DNA from: an uncultured Bacteroidales bacterium
GTDB taxonomy: Bacteria; Bacteroidota; Bacteroidia; Bacteroidales; Muribaculaceae
Assembly: GCA_902792435.1 (NCBI GenBank)
Contig: CADAZN010000001.1
Coordinates: 248,001-312,000, forward strand
Direction: 5' to 3'
DNA length: 64,000 nucleotides
The notes below the pieces were generated by a model. It did not search any database, had not been told where the DNA came from, and worked only from the letters and a program-made list of their open reading frames with translations. Positions 36,310-45,791 of this stretch are shown here, piece by piece (the first letter of the stretch is position 1; each line of letters begins with the position of its first letter). A program made the position numbers and the translations under genes.

Positions 36310-36624
36310 TTACAGCAGAGCCTCAATCTTAGCTTTGAGAGCTTCTTTTGCAATAGAGCCTACATTGCGATCCTGCAACTCTCCATTCTTGAAGAAAAGG
36401 ATTGTGGGTATGTTGCGAATGCCATATTCAGCCATGAAGTCGCCTCCTTCATCCACATCATACTTGCCAATCTCAACTTTGCCTTCAAACTCTTGAGCCA
36501 GCTCGTCAACGATTGGCGACACAGCCTTGCATGGTCCGCACCACTCGGCCCAGAAATCAACTACTACGGGAGCTCCCGATTTGATTACCTCATTAATGTT
36601 TTCGTCGGTAAATACTTTTGCCAT
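36310..36624 (-). CDS. trxA: Thioredoxin
   Basis: A 104-residue cytoplasmic thioredoxin with the redox site WCGPC at residues 28-32 and cis-proline region RNIPTILFFKNG. It reduces protein disulfides and supplies electrons to enzymes such as reductases. Length and sequence are canonical. It lies 27 bases downstream of dnaE. Confidence 0.96.
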   Translation of the reverse strand: MAKVFTDENINEVIKSGAPVVVDFWAEWCGPCKAVSPIVDELAQEFEGKVEIGKYDVDEGGDFMAEYGIRNIPTILFFKNGELQDRNVGSIAKEALKAKIEALL

Positions 36625-36651
36625 AATTGTTTAAGTTAAATATTATTATTG

Positions 36652-39600
36652 TTATTCATTAATTACAGTATATTTTACACTTAGGTCGTCGAGTTGTTCT
36701 AAGAATTCTCTAGTGAGCGGCAGTTTCAAGTCAGAACGCATGTCAACATATCGGTTGGTGGCAAGGTCATGAATTCTGAATATCATCTCACACTTGGAGT
36801 CGCTCTTAGACTTGAGTTGCTCCTTGATAATATTGCTAATCTCAAGCTGATTCTCATTCAAGTTAAAGCGAATGGCCTTTACCATCTTTCCTTTCAAGTC
36901 CTTGAGGAATGCAATATTGCTCACTTGAAGATTAATCTTGTCGTTATAGCGATTCTTGACATAAGCACATCTAACCGCAATTGCCGTGCCAGGAATACAA
37001 TAGTTGCGATAGTTGGCAAACACCTTGTCAAAGAGCATAAACTCGGTGCTTCCCGTCTTATCTTCAATCTTGAGAATACCGAAGTTGTTGCCGCGCTTAG
37101 ATGGGCGCTCGGCGAAGTCGGTCACCACGCCACCTAGCACAAATTCATGTCCCACTCGGCTACTACCCTGCTCAGTAAAGTCCTTGATGGTGGAGTTGCA
37201 ACCAAACTTTAACTCCATAAAGAATGGGTCAAGTGGATGGGCCGACAAGTAGATTCCCACCAAATCACGCTCCCTCGAGAGTTTCTCAATAGTGGGCCAT
37301 TCTTCAACCTTGGGGATAGCAGGCTTGGAGGTGAGCTCGTCCATTATGTCGCCAAACAGTGTGTTGGCCTGACGGCTCTTATCGAGTTGATACTGCTGGC
37401 CATAGTGCAACAGCACCTCGCTGAAGTCCTCTCCCTTGGAGTTCTTCTCAAAGAACGCCTCACGCTGAATGCCGAAACTATCGAATGCTCCCGAGAGTGC
37501 CAATGCCTCAATAGCACGTCGGTTGCATGCCGTTAGGCTCACGCGCTCCACCAGGTCAAATATATCCTTGAACGGACCGTTCTTCTCACGCTCGGTAATA
37601 ATCGCGTCAACCGAGTTAGAGCCAAATCCCTTGATACCGTTAAGGCCAAAGCGTATCACGCCCTCCTTGTTGGCGCTGAACGACTTGTAGCTCTCGTTGA
37701 TGTCAGGTCCCATAACTTTCACACCAATCGCCTTGCACTCGTCCATGAACTTTGTCATTTTCTCAACGTCGCCCGAACGGCTCAATACAGCAGCCATATA
37801 CTCGCTGGGATAGTTGGCCTTGAGATAAGCCGTTTGATAAGCCACCCAGCTGTAGCAAGTTGCATGACTCTTGTTGAAGGCATAAGAGGCAAATGCTTCC
37901 CAGTCGCTCCATATCTTCTCTAGAGTCTTGCGATCATGGCCTCTATCCTCACCACCTTGCAAGAACTTGGGTTTAAGCTTGTCAAGCTTATCCTTCTGCT
38001 TCTTGCCCATCGCCTTGCGAAGCACATCACTCTCACCACGAGTAAAACCAGCCAGTTGTCGCGACAGAAGCATCACTTGCTCCTGATAAACGGTGATGCC
38101 GTAGGTGTCCTTGAGATATTTCTCCATCTCGGGAAAATCGTAGGTAATAGGATCGCGACCATGCTTGCGGGCAATGAACTGCGGGATGTAGGCCATAGGT
38201 CCTGGACGATAAAGAGCATTCATCGCAATCAGGTCCTCGAATGTGCTGGGTTGCAGCTCGATAAGGTACTTTTGCATACCTGCCGACTCAAACTGGAACG
38301 TGCCAGTAGTCCTACCCTCGCAATATAGCTGATAGGTTTTCTTGTCATCAATAGGAATCTTCTCAATATCGATGTCGATGCCATGGGTCTGCTTGATGTT
38401 GGCCAATGCATCTTTGATGATTGACAAGGTCTTAAGACCCAGGAAGTCCATCTTGATAAGTCCGGTCTCCTCGATTACACTGCCTTCATATTGTGTGACA
38501 ACCAGTCGAGCGCCTTCTTTGTCTTCCTTATCGATAGCAGTGCTCACTGGCACCCAATCGGTAATGGGGTCGCGGCCAATGATAACGCCACAGGCATGAA
38601 CACCAGTGCCACGCACGTTACCCTCGAGTTTCTCGGCAAACCTGATAGTGTCGCCCACAATTGGATTGGGGTTGTCAAGCTCCTGACGGAACTCGGGGAA
38701 ACACTTCAGGCAATTCTTAATTGTAATCTTATAGTTTTTGCCTTCCTCATCTTCGGGCATCTCGTTAGGACGAGAAGGAATAAAATTAGCCAAACGGTTG
38801 CTTTCGGGGATTGGCAAGTCATGAACACGTGCCACGTCTTTTATCGCCATCTTGGCTGCCATAGTGCCGTAGGTAATGATGTGGGCAACTTTCTCGGCAC
38901 CATATTTCTCGGTAACATATTTGAACACTGCGGCACGACCGTCATCATCAAAATCAACATCGATATCAGGCAACGAAATGCGGTCGGGGTTCAAGAAACG
39001 CTCAAAAAGCAAGTCATATTTTATTGGGTCTATCTTAGTGATTCCCAGGCAGTAGGCAACTGCTGAGCCAGCAGCCGAGCCACGACCGGGACCAACAGCA
39101 CATCCCAGCGATGGAGCAACCCTGATATAGTCCTGAACAATCAGGAAGTAGCCAGGAAATCCCATTTTCTTGATAGTATCGAGCTCAAAGTCGATGCGCT
39201 CGCGATGCTCTTCATCCATGTCGGGCCAACGCTCCTTGGCTCCTTCATACACCAGATGCCTTAAATAGTCATCCTCATTATCAAAGCCATCGGGTATGGG
39301 GAAGTCGGGCAAAATGGGCTTGTGGTTAATAGAATAAATCTCCACCTTGTCAAGAATCTCGGTAGTGTTCTCCAAAGCCTCAGGAATATCGGCAAAGAGC
39401 TCGTTCATTTCTTCTTGAGTTTTAAACCACTCCTGCTTGGTGTAAAGCAACGTGTTCTCCTCACCCATGCGGCGTCCTGTCGAGAGCAGCACCAATCGCT
39501 CGTGAGCATCGGCATCGTCCTCATTCAGGAAGTGAGAGTCATTACTGCAAATCACCTTAACTCCCAGCTCCTTGCTCAGTTGAAGCAACACTTCATTCAC

Positions 39601-40305
39601 CTCCTGTTGTTTCTGGAAGGTCTCATGATTAGCGTTGGGCACTGTTGCCTTATGGCGCTGAAGCTCTAGGTAATAGTCATCGCCAAACACACCTTTATAC
39701 CACTTAATCACCTCACGGGCTCCGTCAATATCTCCGTTCATTATCAACTGTGGCACCTCGCCGCCCAGGCAAGCCGAGCAACATATTACGCCCTCGTGAT
39801 GAGCCGCCAGCTCGTTGTGATCGGTACGGGGGTGACTATAGAATCCATCGGTCCAAGCATTCGAGACAATCTTAATGAGGTTGTGGTAACCTTGCAGGTT
39901 CTTAGCCAGCAGGATTAAGTGACGTCCTATGTCTCGCTTGTCGGTGTGGGTGTGCATATCGGTGTTAGCGACATAAGCCTCACAACCAAAAATGGGTTTA
40001 AACAGCTTTTTCTCTTGCTCATTGATATCAATTCGCAAGTTGGCAACAACATCTTCATCGGGATAATCCTTTGCCTGTTCTTCTTCAATTTTTTTCTTTA
40101 AAGCTTTTATTGCATCGTTTACATCCGAATTCTTTTTATTGACATAATCGTGCAGCTCCTTGATGCCAAACATGTTACCATGGTCGGTAAGCGCAACACC
40201 ACGCATACCATTGGCAATTGCCTTGTCGACAATGCCTTTCACGGGTGCCTGGCCGTCGAGCAGCGAGTATTGAGAGTGAACGTGAAGATGGATAAATGGA
40301 ATCAT
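36652..40305 (-). CDS. dnaE: DNA polymerase III alpha subunit
   Basis: A 1217-residue replicative polymerase of the DnaE type (no embedded exonuclease). The PHP domain begins FIHLHVHSQYSLLDGQAPVKGIV and contains ALTDHGNMFGI; the palm catalytic aspartates are in PDIDVDFDDD; the fingers, a helix-hairpin-helix region and a C-terminal OB domain (about 1000-1100) follow. The intact PHP histidines and aspartates suggest a possible proofreading activity, as in some DnaE1 enzymes. First gene of dnaE-trxA-Sel1, with a consensus promoter about 110 bases upstream. Confidence 0.97.
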   Translation of the reverse strand: MIPFIHLHVHSQYSLLDGQAPVKGIVDKAIANGMRGVALTDHGNMFGIKELHDYVNKKNSDVNDAIKALKKKIEEEQAKDYPDEDVVANLRIDINEQEKKLFKPIFGCEAYVANTDMHTHTDKRDIGRHLILLAKNLQGYHNLIKIVSNAWTDGFYSHPRTDHNELAAHHEGVICCSACLGGEVPQLIMNGDIDGAREVIKWYKGVFGDDYYLELQRHKATVPNANHETFQKQQEVNEVLLQLSKELGVKVICSNDSHFLNEDDADAHERLVLLSTGRRMGEENTLLYTKQEWFKTQEEMNELFADIPEALENTTEILDKVEIYSINHKPILPDFPIPDGFDNEDDYLRHLVYEGAKERWPDMDEEHRERIDFELDTIKKMGFPGYFLIVQDYIRVAPSLGCAVGPGRGSAAGSAVAYCLGITKIDPIKYDLLFERFLNPDRISLPDIDVDFDDDGRAAVFKYVTEKYGAEKVAHIITYGTMAAKMAIKDVARVHDLPIPESNRLANFIPSRPNEMPEDEEGKNYKITIKNCLKCFPEFRQELDNPNPIVGDTIRFAEKLEGNVRGTGVHACGVIIGRDPITDWVPVSTAIDKEDKEGARLVVTQYEGSVIEETGLIKMDFLGLKTLSIIKDALANIKQTHGIDIDIEKIPIDDKKTYQLYCEGRTTGTFQFESAGMQKYLIELQPSTFEDLIAMNALYRPGPMAYIPQFIARKHGRDPITYDFPEMEKYLKDTYGITVYQEQVMLLSRQLAGFTRGESDVLRKAMGKKQKDKLDKLKPKFLQGGEDRGHDRKTLEKIWSDWEAFASYAFNKSHATCYSWVAYQTAYLKANYPSEYMAAVLSRSGDVEKMTKFMDECKAIGVKVMGPDINESYKSFSANKEGVIRFGLNGIKGFGSNSVDAIITEREKNGPFKDIFDLVERVSLTACNRRAIEALALSGAFDSFGIQREAFFEKNSKGEDFSEVLLHYGQQYQLDKSRQANTLFGDIMDELTSKPAIPKVEEWPTIEKLSRERDLVGIYLSAHPLDPFFMELKFGCNSTIKDFTEQGSSRVGHEFVLGGVVTDFAERPSKRGNNFGILKIEDKTGSTEFMLFDKVFANYRNYCIPGTAIAVRCAYVKNRYNDKINLQVSNIAFLKDLKGKMVKAIRFNLNENQLEISNIIKEQLKSKSDSKCEMIFRIHDLATNRYVDMRSDLKLPLTREFLEQLDDLSVKYTVINE

Positions 40306-40412
40306 ATGTTGTACCTAGATATTAATGTGTTTTATTATTATTAAGTCGTTAAGCGTGATAACATTACAATCCTCACTAAGGGCAAGGACCGAAAGGTGTG
40401 CTTTATCGTGTG

Positions 40413-40444
40413 TAAAGTTACAGCAAAACATCCCCTTTAGCAAA
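40413..40444 (-). promoter_or_regulatory. Candidate promoter of dnaE-trxA-Sel1
   Basis: Minus strand: TTTG (40441-40444), 20 bases, TAACTTTA (40413-40420). One mismatch in the -7 box. Confidence 0.6.
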
Positions 40445-40485
40445 ATATTTCCTCAATAAGTTATTAACAATTTACATCCACACGA

Positions 40486-40680
40486 GTGCATGGCGCCTCG
40501 CGGGGGCATGCCCAGGAGAGTTTAGCACTCTTAAAATTAAATAGTTTAAATTACGATAAATATCAAGCAGTTAAGTCCTCTATAATTCAAGCTAGTTTAC
40601 CCGAAAGTTTACTAGAACAAGAAATACATACTAATGTTATAGAAAAAGATAATATAATAAAGAACTTGACAATTTTTTGA
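40486..40680 (+). pseudogene. AT-rich small reading frame, possible gene remnant or short gene
   Basis: Within the 461-base gap between dnaE and the NagB-like gene lies a 64-codon frame whose second half (LNYDKYQAVKSSIIQASLPESLLEQEIHTNVIEKDN) reads like a real helical protein with TTA/ATA/AAT-rich codons unlike the GC-richer neighbours. Its 5' part crosses a GC-rich patch (40483-40520) with a GAGTGC/GCACTC inverted pair and a GGGCATGCCC palindrome. It could be the end of a decayed foreign gene or chance. I do not recognise it. Confidence 0.3.
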
Positions 40681-40719
40681 AAAAGTTTTGGAATAGCGGC
40701 ATAACCCATGAGAGCAAAC

Positions 40720-40748
40720 AATAAAAGCGCCCTGGGGTGAGGGCGCTT
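40720..40748 (-). terminator. Terminator of the xth/NagB-like operon
   Basis: AAGCGCCCT (40725-40733) and AGGGCGCTT (40740-40748) form a perfect 9-bp stem; on the minus strand TTTTATTGTTT follows. Confidence 0.88.
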
Positions 40749-40766
40749 GAGATTGTGCATTATGAA

Positions 40767-42764
40767 TTATGCATTATGGAAGTTGTACTGAACAAAAGCC
40801 TCGATGGCTTCATAGCTTGCGAGGCCCAGTCGGCTATAGAGCTCGGCAGTCTCCTGGTTGCGCTTGAGCGAGCGTTGCCAGTTGAGGTCCTCATCTTCGG
40901 GGTCGATAAAAGGTGCATCGTGCACCTGCGACTGGTGCTTGAGAATAGCATCGCGCTTGTATTGGAACTCCTCGGGACTCATGGGAACTGCCATCTCAAT
41001 GTGGTCAATGTCCCACTCGCCCCACAAGCCACGATACATCCACACCCGGCAGTCCTGCATAAACTGTGAATCTTTAAGCTCATCAATCGCAGCAAGCACC
41101 ACATTAGCAGCAGGCTCGTGGATGCCATAAGGGTCGTTCAAGTCGTCGGCAAAGAAAATTTGATGTGGCTGGATGCGCTCTATCAATTCTTTAACAGGCA
41201 ACACATCGGCCTCGGTGACGCGCCCCTTGCCAAAAGGCGAGTCGACATAGAACGGCAATGCCAGTTCGTGAACATTTTCCTCAGCTATTCCCAAATATCG
41301 ACAGCTGGTAATGCCCTCGCACACAAATATCTCGCCCTTGCAAAAACGCACCTCAGCAACATCGGCGTCGCCAGGCATCTTGTTGCGGAGACTCTCCTCA
41401 ATAGTCTCAACCACAGCTCGTTGCTGGTCGCTGTAGTAGCCATTGTTAAGAGCCACACGTTTTGACACCATCACATAGCGTTTCATATCTTCATCACTAA
41501 CCATGATGTCGCCCGAAGTCACATAGGCGACATGCACCTCATGTCCCTGCTCCACCAGTCGGCGCAACGTGCCGCCCATAGCAAGAATCGCATCGTCGGG
41601 ATGAGGGCTGAATGCTAGAATCCGTTTAGGATAAGGCACGGCACGTTCTGGGCGATAGGTGTCGTCGGCATTAGGTTTGCCACCTGGCCATCCAGTGATA
41701 GTGTGTTGAATGTCATTGAAAATTTGAATATTTACATTATATCCTGAGCCATAAACGGCCACGAGCTCACTCAAGCCATAGTCATTATAGTCTTTATTTG
41801 TGAGTTTGAGAATGGGCTTGCCAGTTTGTTCACTCAACCACACCAACGCACGGCGCAACAGTGTGCGATTCCATTCACAAGAAGTCACTTTCCAGGGATA
41901 GTTGATGCGAGTAAGAGTTGATGCCGCGTCAAGGTCTATTACCAACTGCACGTCATGATGCATTTGAAGAAACGATGCAGGATATTGGTCGGTGATATTG
42001 CCTTCAATAGTGTTGAAAACAGCCTTGGCACTTCCTTCGCCCCATGCAGCGCTAATGATTCGACGAGCATTGAGAATGTTGCTGATGCCCAAGGTAACTG
42101 CAGTCTTTGGCGATTGTTCACACTGGTAGCTGTCGGCAATGCGAGTGCGCGTCTCGCCAGTGAGCGACACCAGGCGGCAAGATGACATACTCGTCGATCC
42201 GGCCTCGTTAAATGCCAATCCGCCATTCTTAGTGAGCTCACAAATCACAAGGTCGAGACCTCCATACTCATCTATTTCGGTCTCATAAGCCTTACACAGC
42301 TTGAACACATCCTCTTTAGTAGCTTCGGCGCTAAATGTGTGGATGTTCTCAGGGAAGATGTCCACCTTGTTGAGGAAACCGTCGCTCAAGCGCTTGAGAG
42401 TGCTTTGTCCATCATCGACAGGCACACCTAGACCAAGCTCGGTCATGTTGAACACAACCACGTTGTTGAAGCTCACCTTGTCGGCAAAATACATCTTCAC
42501 CAGCTCGCCATAGATGTCCATAGCACAACGACCTGCGCCAAGTCCCAACACACAGCGGCCTTTCTCACGCACACACTCTTGGATAATGCACGCAACTTCT
42601 TGTGCTGCCCAGACGGCACCCTCAATGGGAGTTTCCATCACCTTTGTTGGCACTTTTTCATAACGGGTGAGCGAGATTAGCTCCACCTCGCTCTCGGGCT
42701 TGTAGTATCGTTTCGACACTTGTTCAAGCTTTATGTGTGAACTCAAGTCAAATTTCATATTCAA
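40767..42764 (-). CDS. Glucosamine-6-phosphate deaminase-like protein fused to PIG-L deacetylase domain
   Basis: A 665-residue two-domain protein well known from Bacteroidetes as an uncharacterised NagB-like protein. Residues about 40-330 are NagB-like (CVLGLGAGRCAMDIYGELV, sugar isomerase fold). Residues about 388-620 are a PIG-L/LmbE N-acetylglucosamine deacetylase domain with the zinc motif PHPDD and a later H-EPAAN histidine (YGIHEPAANVV). The pair suggests linked deacetylation and deamination of amino sugars, but the NagB half departs from true NagB and activity is unproven. It is the last gene of the DUF4250-membrane protein-xth unit, 36 bases after xth. Confidence 0.88.
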   Translation of the reverse strand: MNMKFDLSSHIKLEQVSKRYYKPESEVELISLTRYEKVPTKVMETPIEGAVWAAQEVACIIQECVREKGRCVLGLGAGRCAMDIYGELVKMYFADKVSFNNVVVFNMTELGLGVPVDDGQSTLKRLSDGFLNKVDIFPENIHTFSAEATKEDVFKLCKAYETEIDEYGGLDLVICELTKNGGLAFNEAGSTSMSSCRLVSLTGETRTRIADSYQCEQSPKTAVTLGISNILNARRIISAAWGEGSAKAVFNTIEGNITDQYPASFLQMHHDVQLVIDLDAASTLTRINYPWKVTSCEWNRTLLRRALVWLSEQTGKPILKLTNKDYNDYGLSELVAVYGSGYNVNIQIFNDIQHTITGWPGGKPNADDTYRPERAVPYPKRILAFSPHPDDAILAMGGTLRRLVEQGHEVHVAYVTSGDIMVSDEDMKRYVMVSKRVALNNGYYSDQQRAVVETIEESLRNKMPGDADVAEVRFCKGEIFVCEGITSCRYLGIAEENVHELALPFYVDSPFGKGRVTEADVLPVKELIERIQPHQIFFADDLNDPYGIHEPAANVVLAAIDELKDSQFMQDCRVWMYRGLWGEWDIDHIEMAVPMSPEEFQYKRDAILKHQSQVHDAPFIDPEDEDLNWQRSLKRNQETAELYSRLGLASYEAIEAFVQYNFHNA

Positions 42765-42800
42765 TTATTATATGACTAGAAAATCTAGTGAAAAGTAATC

Positions 42801-43559
42801 TTAAAACTCAATATCTAGTTCCACAGGGCAGTGGTCGCTGCCAAATATCTCGGTGTGAATCTTAGCGTCGACCATCTTGTCGCGGGCATCGTTACTCACC
42901 AAGAAGTAGTCGATGCGCCAGCCAGCATTCTTCTCGCGTGCTTTGAAACGATAGCTCCACCATGAATAAACGCCTTCAACATCGGGGTTGAAATGACGCC
43001 AGCTATCGGTGAAGCCAGCATCCAGCAGCGTCGTCATCTTCTCGCGCTCTTCATCGGTAAAGCCAGCATTCTTGCGGTTAGTCTTGGGGTTCTTGAGGTC
43101 AATCTCGGTGTGAGCCACGTTCAAGTCGCCACACACTATCACAGGTTTCTTCTCGTTGAGCTTGAGCAGATAGGCCCTGAAATCATCCTCCCATTTCATG
43201 CGATAATCAAGGCGACGCAAGCCATCCTGACTATTGGGCACATAGACGTTAACAAGATAGAAATTCTCCATCTCGAGAGTGATGACTCTGCCCTCGTGGT
43301 CATGCTCATCGATGCCAATGCCCAAAGTCACGTTCAAAGGTTCCTTGCGGGTGAAGATTGCCGTACCTGAGTAGCCTTTTTTCTCGGCATAGTTCCAATA
43401 GCTGCGGTAACCGTCAAATTCTAGGTCGAGCTGACCTGCCTGCATCTTGGTCTCCTGAAGGCAGAAGAAGTCGGCGTCAAGCTTCTTGAAAATCTCGACG
43501 AAGTCTTTGCCCACTACTGCGCGCAAGCCGTTTACGTTCCAAGAAATGAGTCGTGTCAT
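42801..43559 (-). CDS. xth: Exodeoxyribonuclease III
   Basis: A 252-residue Mg-dependent AP endonuclease/3'-exonuclease of base excision repair. It has the family N-terminus RLISWNVNGLRAVVGKDF, LQETKMQ (metal-binding glutamate), VVCGDLNVAHTEIDL, SWWSYR and the closing SDHCPVELDI. Length is normal. The start codon overlaps the stop of the upstream membrane-protein gene in an ATGA arrangement. Confidence 0.95.
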   Translation of the reverse strand: MTRLISWNVNGLRAVVGKDFVEIFKKLDADFFCLQETKMQAGQLDLEFDGYRSYWNYAEKKGYSGTAIFTRKEPLNVTLGIGIDEHDHEGRVITLEMENFYLVNVYVPNSQDGLRRLDYRMKWEDDFRAYLLKLNEKKPVIVCGDLNVAHTEIDLKNPKTNRKNAGFTDEEREKMTTLLDAGFTDSWRHFNPDVEGVYSWWSYRFKAREKNAGWRIDYFLVSNDARDKMVDAKIHTEIFGSDHCPVELDIEF

Positions 43560-43879
43560 TGCTCGTCGTCGGTTTTATAGTCTTCTTGCTCGTCAACTAT
43601 CTCACCCTCCTCAATAGCCTTGTCAACAGCATCTTCCTTGGCGGCGTTCTCAAGTATCTCACGCTCGATGCGGCGGTTCTCCTCGTGTTCAATCTTGCGG
43701 GCTTTAACAAACATCCAAAGCGAAACAACGAGTGCCGCAAGTGCTATCATTGCTCCAACGGCAAGTGCCCAGTAAGGCAACTTATCGGTGGTTCCCAAGT
43801 AGAGAAGAGCTAAGCACAGCAACAAGCAAAGGATGTCGAGAAAAAACGCATGGCGCATGAGTGATTTTGAATTATTCAT
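43556..43879 (-). CDS. Small membrane protein with two transmembrane segments
   Basis: A 107-residue protein, unrecognised. Two hydrophobic helices (about residues 10-28 and 36-54) are separated by a short turn (LGTTDKLPYW), followed by a charged, helical, glutamate-rich cytoplasmic tail (REILENAAKEDAVDKAIEEGEIVDEQED). Its stop overlaps the xth start by four bases, so expression is coupled to a DNA-repair gene. Confidence 0.78.
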   Translation of the reverse strand: MNNSKSLMRHAFFLDILCLLLCLALLYLGTTDKLPYWALAVGAMIALAALVVSLWMFVKARKIEHEENRRIEREILENAAKEDAVDKAIEEGEIVDEQEDYKTDDEQ

Positions 43880-43900
43880 AACAATATTTTTTGTGAGTTT

Positions 43901-44083
43901 TTAATAAAATCGATTGTTAAGGGCACTATACTGCATCCCTATATCTCGCAACTTTGCTTCAAGCTCGGCACAGTTGATGCCAAGATCGGAGCAAAGCTCA
44001 TCAAGAGAACTATAGCGGTCACGCAACAACGTGTTGACATAGCTCACAAGGATAAACGGATCTTGCGGAAGGGCATTTAGCAT
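43901..44083 (-). CDS. DUF4250 family protein
   Basis: A 60-residue protein matching DUF4250: LPQDPFILVSYVNTLLRDRYSSLDELCSDLGIN followed by a short helix. Probably a small helical (perhaps HTH-like) cytoplasmic protein; function unknown. First gene of the unit with the membrane protein, xth and the NagB-like gene. Confidence 0.88.
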   Translation of the reverse strand: MLNALPQDPFILVSYVNTLLRDRYSSLDELCSDLGINCAELEAKLRDIGMQYSALNNRFY

Positions 44084-44112
44084 TATTACCTATTATTCTT
44101 TATTACAAGTCA

Positions 44113-44143
44113 CAAAGATAAACAATAATTACAAACAAACCAA
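44113..44143 (-). promoter_or_regulatory. Candidate promoter of the DUF4250-xth-NagB-like operon
   Basis: Minus strand: TTG (44141-44143), 20 bases, TATCTTTG (44113-44120). Confidence 0.62.
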
Positions 44144-44221
44144 TTTTTTCAAAATAAATCACTAATTTTAGATAAATTAGGCTGCGCCTCGGAAACAAAA
44201 AATAAAAAATTCATCTTTGAT

Positions 44222-44252
44222 TTTGAATTTCTCTCGGCTTGCACTAATTTTG
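44222..44252 (+). promoter_or_regulatory. Promoter of dgt
   Basis: TTTG (44222-44225), 19 bases, TAATTTTG (44245-44252). Confidence 0.82.
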
Positions 44253-44277
44253 CATGTTATTTTAAAAATGAAATATT

Positions 44278-45612
44278 ATGGCAACTCGAATGAACTGGGA
44301 ACGACTGATTTGTGACACACGCTTGGGACTTGAGCATTATAAGGATGGCAAAAGTGGGGTGCGAAGCGACTTTGAGCGCGATTATGACCGACTAATTTTC
44401 TCGTCGCCCTTCAGGCGCTTACAAAATAAAACGCAGGTGTTTCCACTGCCTGGCAGCATCTTTGTGCACAACCGCTTGACCCACAGCCTTGAAGTGTCGT
44501 GCGTGGGACGTTCGCTTGCCAACGAAATAGCCATCAGGCTACATGAGCGACACTTAGACAAGCCCTGGCGCGACAAGCTTTGGAACATGGGTGAGATTGT
44601 CGCTGCTGCATGCTTGGCACACGACCTGGGGAACCCTCCATTCGGGCACTCGGGTGAAAAGACCATTGGCGAGTTCTTCAGCAGTGGTAATGGCAAGGTT
44701 TTCAAAGACCGACTCACTCCGCAGCAATGGGCCGACCTCACACACTTCGAGGGTAACGCCAACTCGTTCCGAACTCTCGTCCACCAGTTCAAGGGTCGCC
44801 GTCCTGGAGGTTTCGCCATGACCTACTCCACTCTGGCCTCAATAGTGAAATACCCTTACTCTTCGAGCCATGCCGGCGAGAAAGGCAAGTTTGGTTTCTT
44901 CACCACCGAGAAGGAGACTTTCGAGAAAATCGCCGACGAGTTGGGCATGATAAAGCTTGAAGAAGAGCGATATTGCCGCCATCCTCTAGTCTATATGGTA
45001 GAGGCTGCCGATGATATCTGCTACCAAGTTATGGACATTGAAGACGGTCACAAACTAAAACTCCTTTCAACCGAGGAGACTATCGACCTTCTCACTAGCC
45101 TCTTTGATGATGAGCGCAAAGAACACATGCGCGAGGTCATGGAAAATGTGGCCGACCCCAACGAGAAAATCGTGTATCTGCGCTCGTGCGTTGTGGGGCT
45201 GCTCGTGCAAGAATGCGCCAAGACTTTTGTGGAACACGAGGACGAGATTATGGAAGGACGTTTCAACGGCTCACTTATCGACAACATCTCGCCTCGGCCC
45301 AAAGATGGCTACAAGCGATGCAGCGACTTAGCATTCAAGAAGCTTTACCGCGCAGGATATGTGGTTGACGTGGATCTTGCCGGTATTAGAATCATAAACT
45401 TACTACTCGACAAACTCACCCAAGCAGTGCTGCACCCCGAGACAAACTACTCGCAACTGTTGCTCAACAAGTTCCCACAGCAGTATGACGTCCACGCCAC
45501 AACCCTGTTTGAAAAAATCCAAGGAGTTCTTGACCACATCAGCGCTATGACCGACGTCTATGCCCTCAACCTTTACCGTCAGCTCGACGGCATAAGTCTC
45601 CCCACAGTATAG
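44278..45612 (+). CDS. dgt: Deoxyguanosinetriphosphate triphosphohydrolase (dGTPase)
   Basis: A 444-residue HD-domain enzyme that removes triphosphate from dNTPs, helping set nucleotide pools. The N-terminal substrate motif SSPFRRLQNKTQVFPL precedes the first HD histidine in RLTHSLEVS; AACLAHDLGNPPFGHSGE holds the HD pair; MVEAADDICYQVMDIEDG holds the final metal aspartate. Length fits the dGTPase family. Monocistronic, with its own consensus promoter. Confidence 0.95.
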   Translation: MATRMNWERLICDTRLGLEHYKDGKSGVRSDFERDYDRLIFSSPFRRLQNKTQVFPLPGSIFVHNRLTHSLEVSCVGRSLANEIAIRLHERHLDKPWRDKLWNMGEIVAAACLAHDLGNPPFGHSGEKTIGEFFSSGNGKVFKDRLTPQQWADLTHFEGNANSFRTLVHQFKGRRPGGFAMTYSTLASIVKYPYSSSHAGEKGKFGFFTTEKETFEKIADELGMIKLEEERYCRHPLVYMVEAADDICYQVMDIEDGHKLKLLSTEETIDLLTSLFDDERKEHMREVMENVADPNEKIVYLRSCVVGLLVQECAKTFVEHEDEIMEGRFNGSLIDNISPRPKDGYKRCSDLAFKKLYRAGYVVDVDLAGIRIINLLLDKLTQAVLHPETNYSQLLLNKFPQQYDVHATTLFEKIQGVLDHISAMTDVYALNLYRQLDGISLPTV

Positions 45613-45722
45613 ACACAAAGAATCATTTCCTATCACAAGCAACCTATCAGCTAACTCTGATATTAAGCAGAATTGTTGATAAAAAAAGTGTTGAAAACGA
45701 GAGGAAATGATTATTTTTTGAT

Positions 45723-45730
45723 TAAATTTG
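45723..45730 (+). promoter_or_regulatory. Candidate -7 box for the S9 peptidase gene
   Basis: TAAATTTG about 62 bases before the start. No clear -33 element at 19-20 bases. Confidence 0.55.
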
Positions 45731-45791
45731 CAAATTAAAGATTGTAAGTAATAAAATTAACTACAATAATAACTTCATTAACAACTATTTC

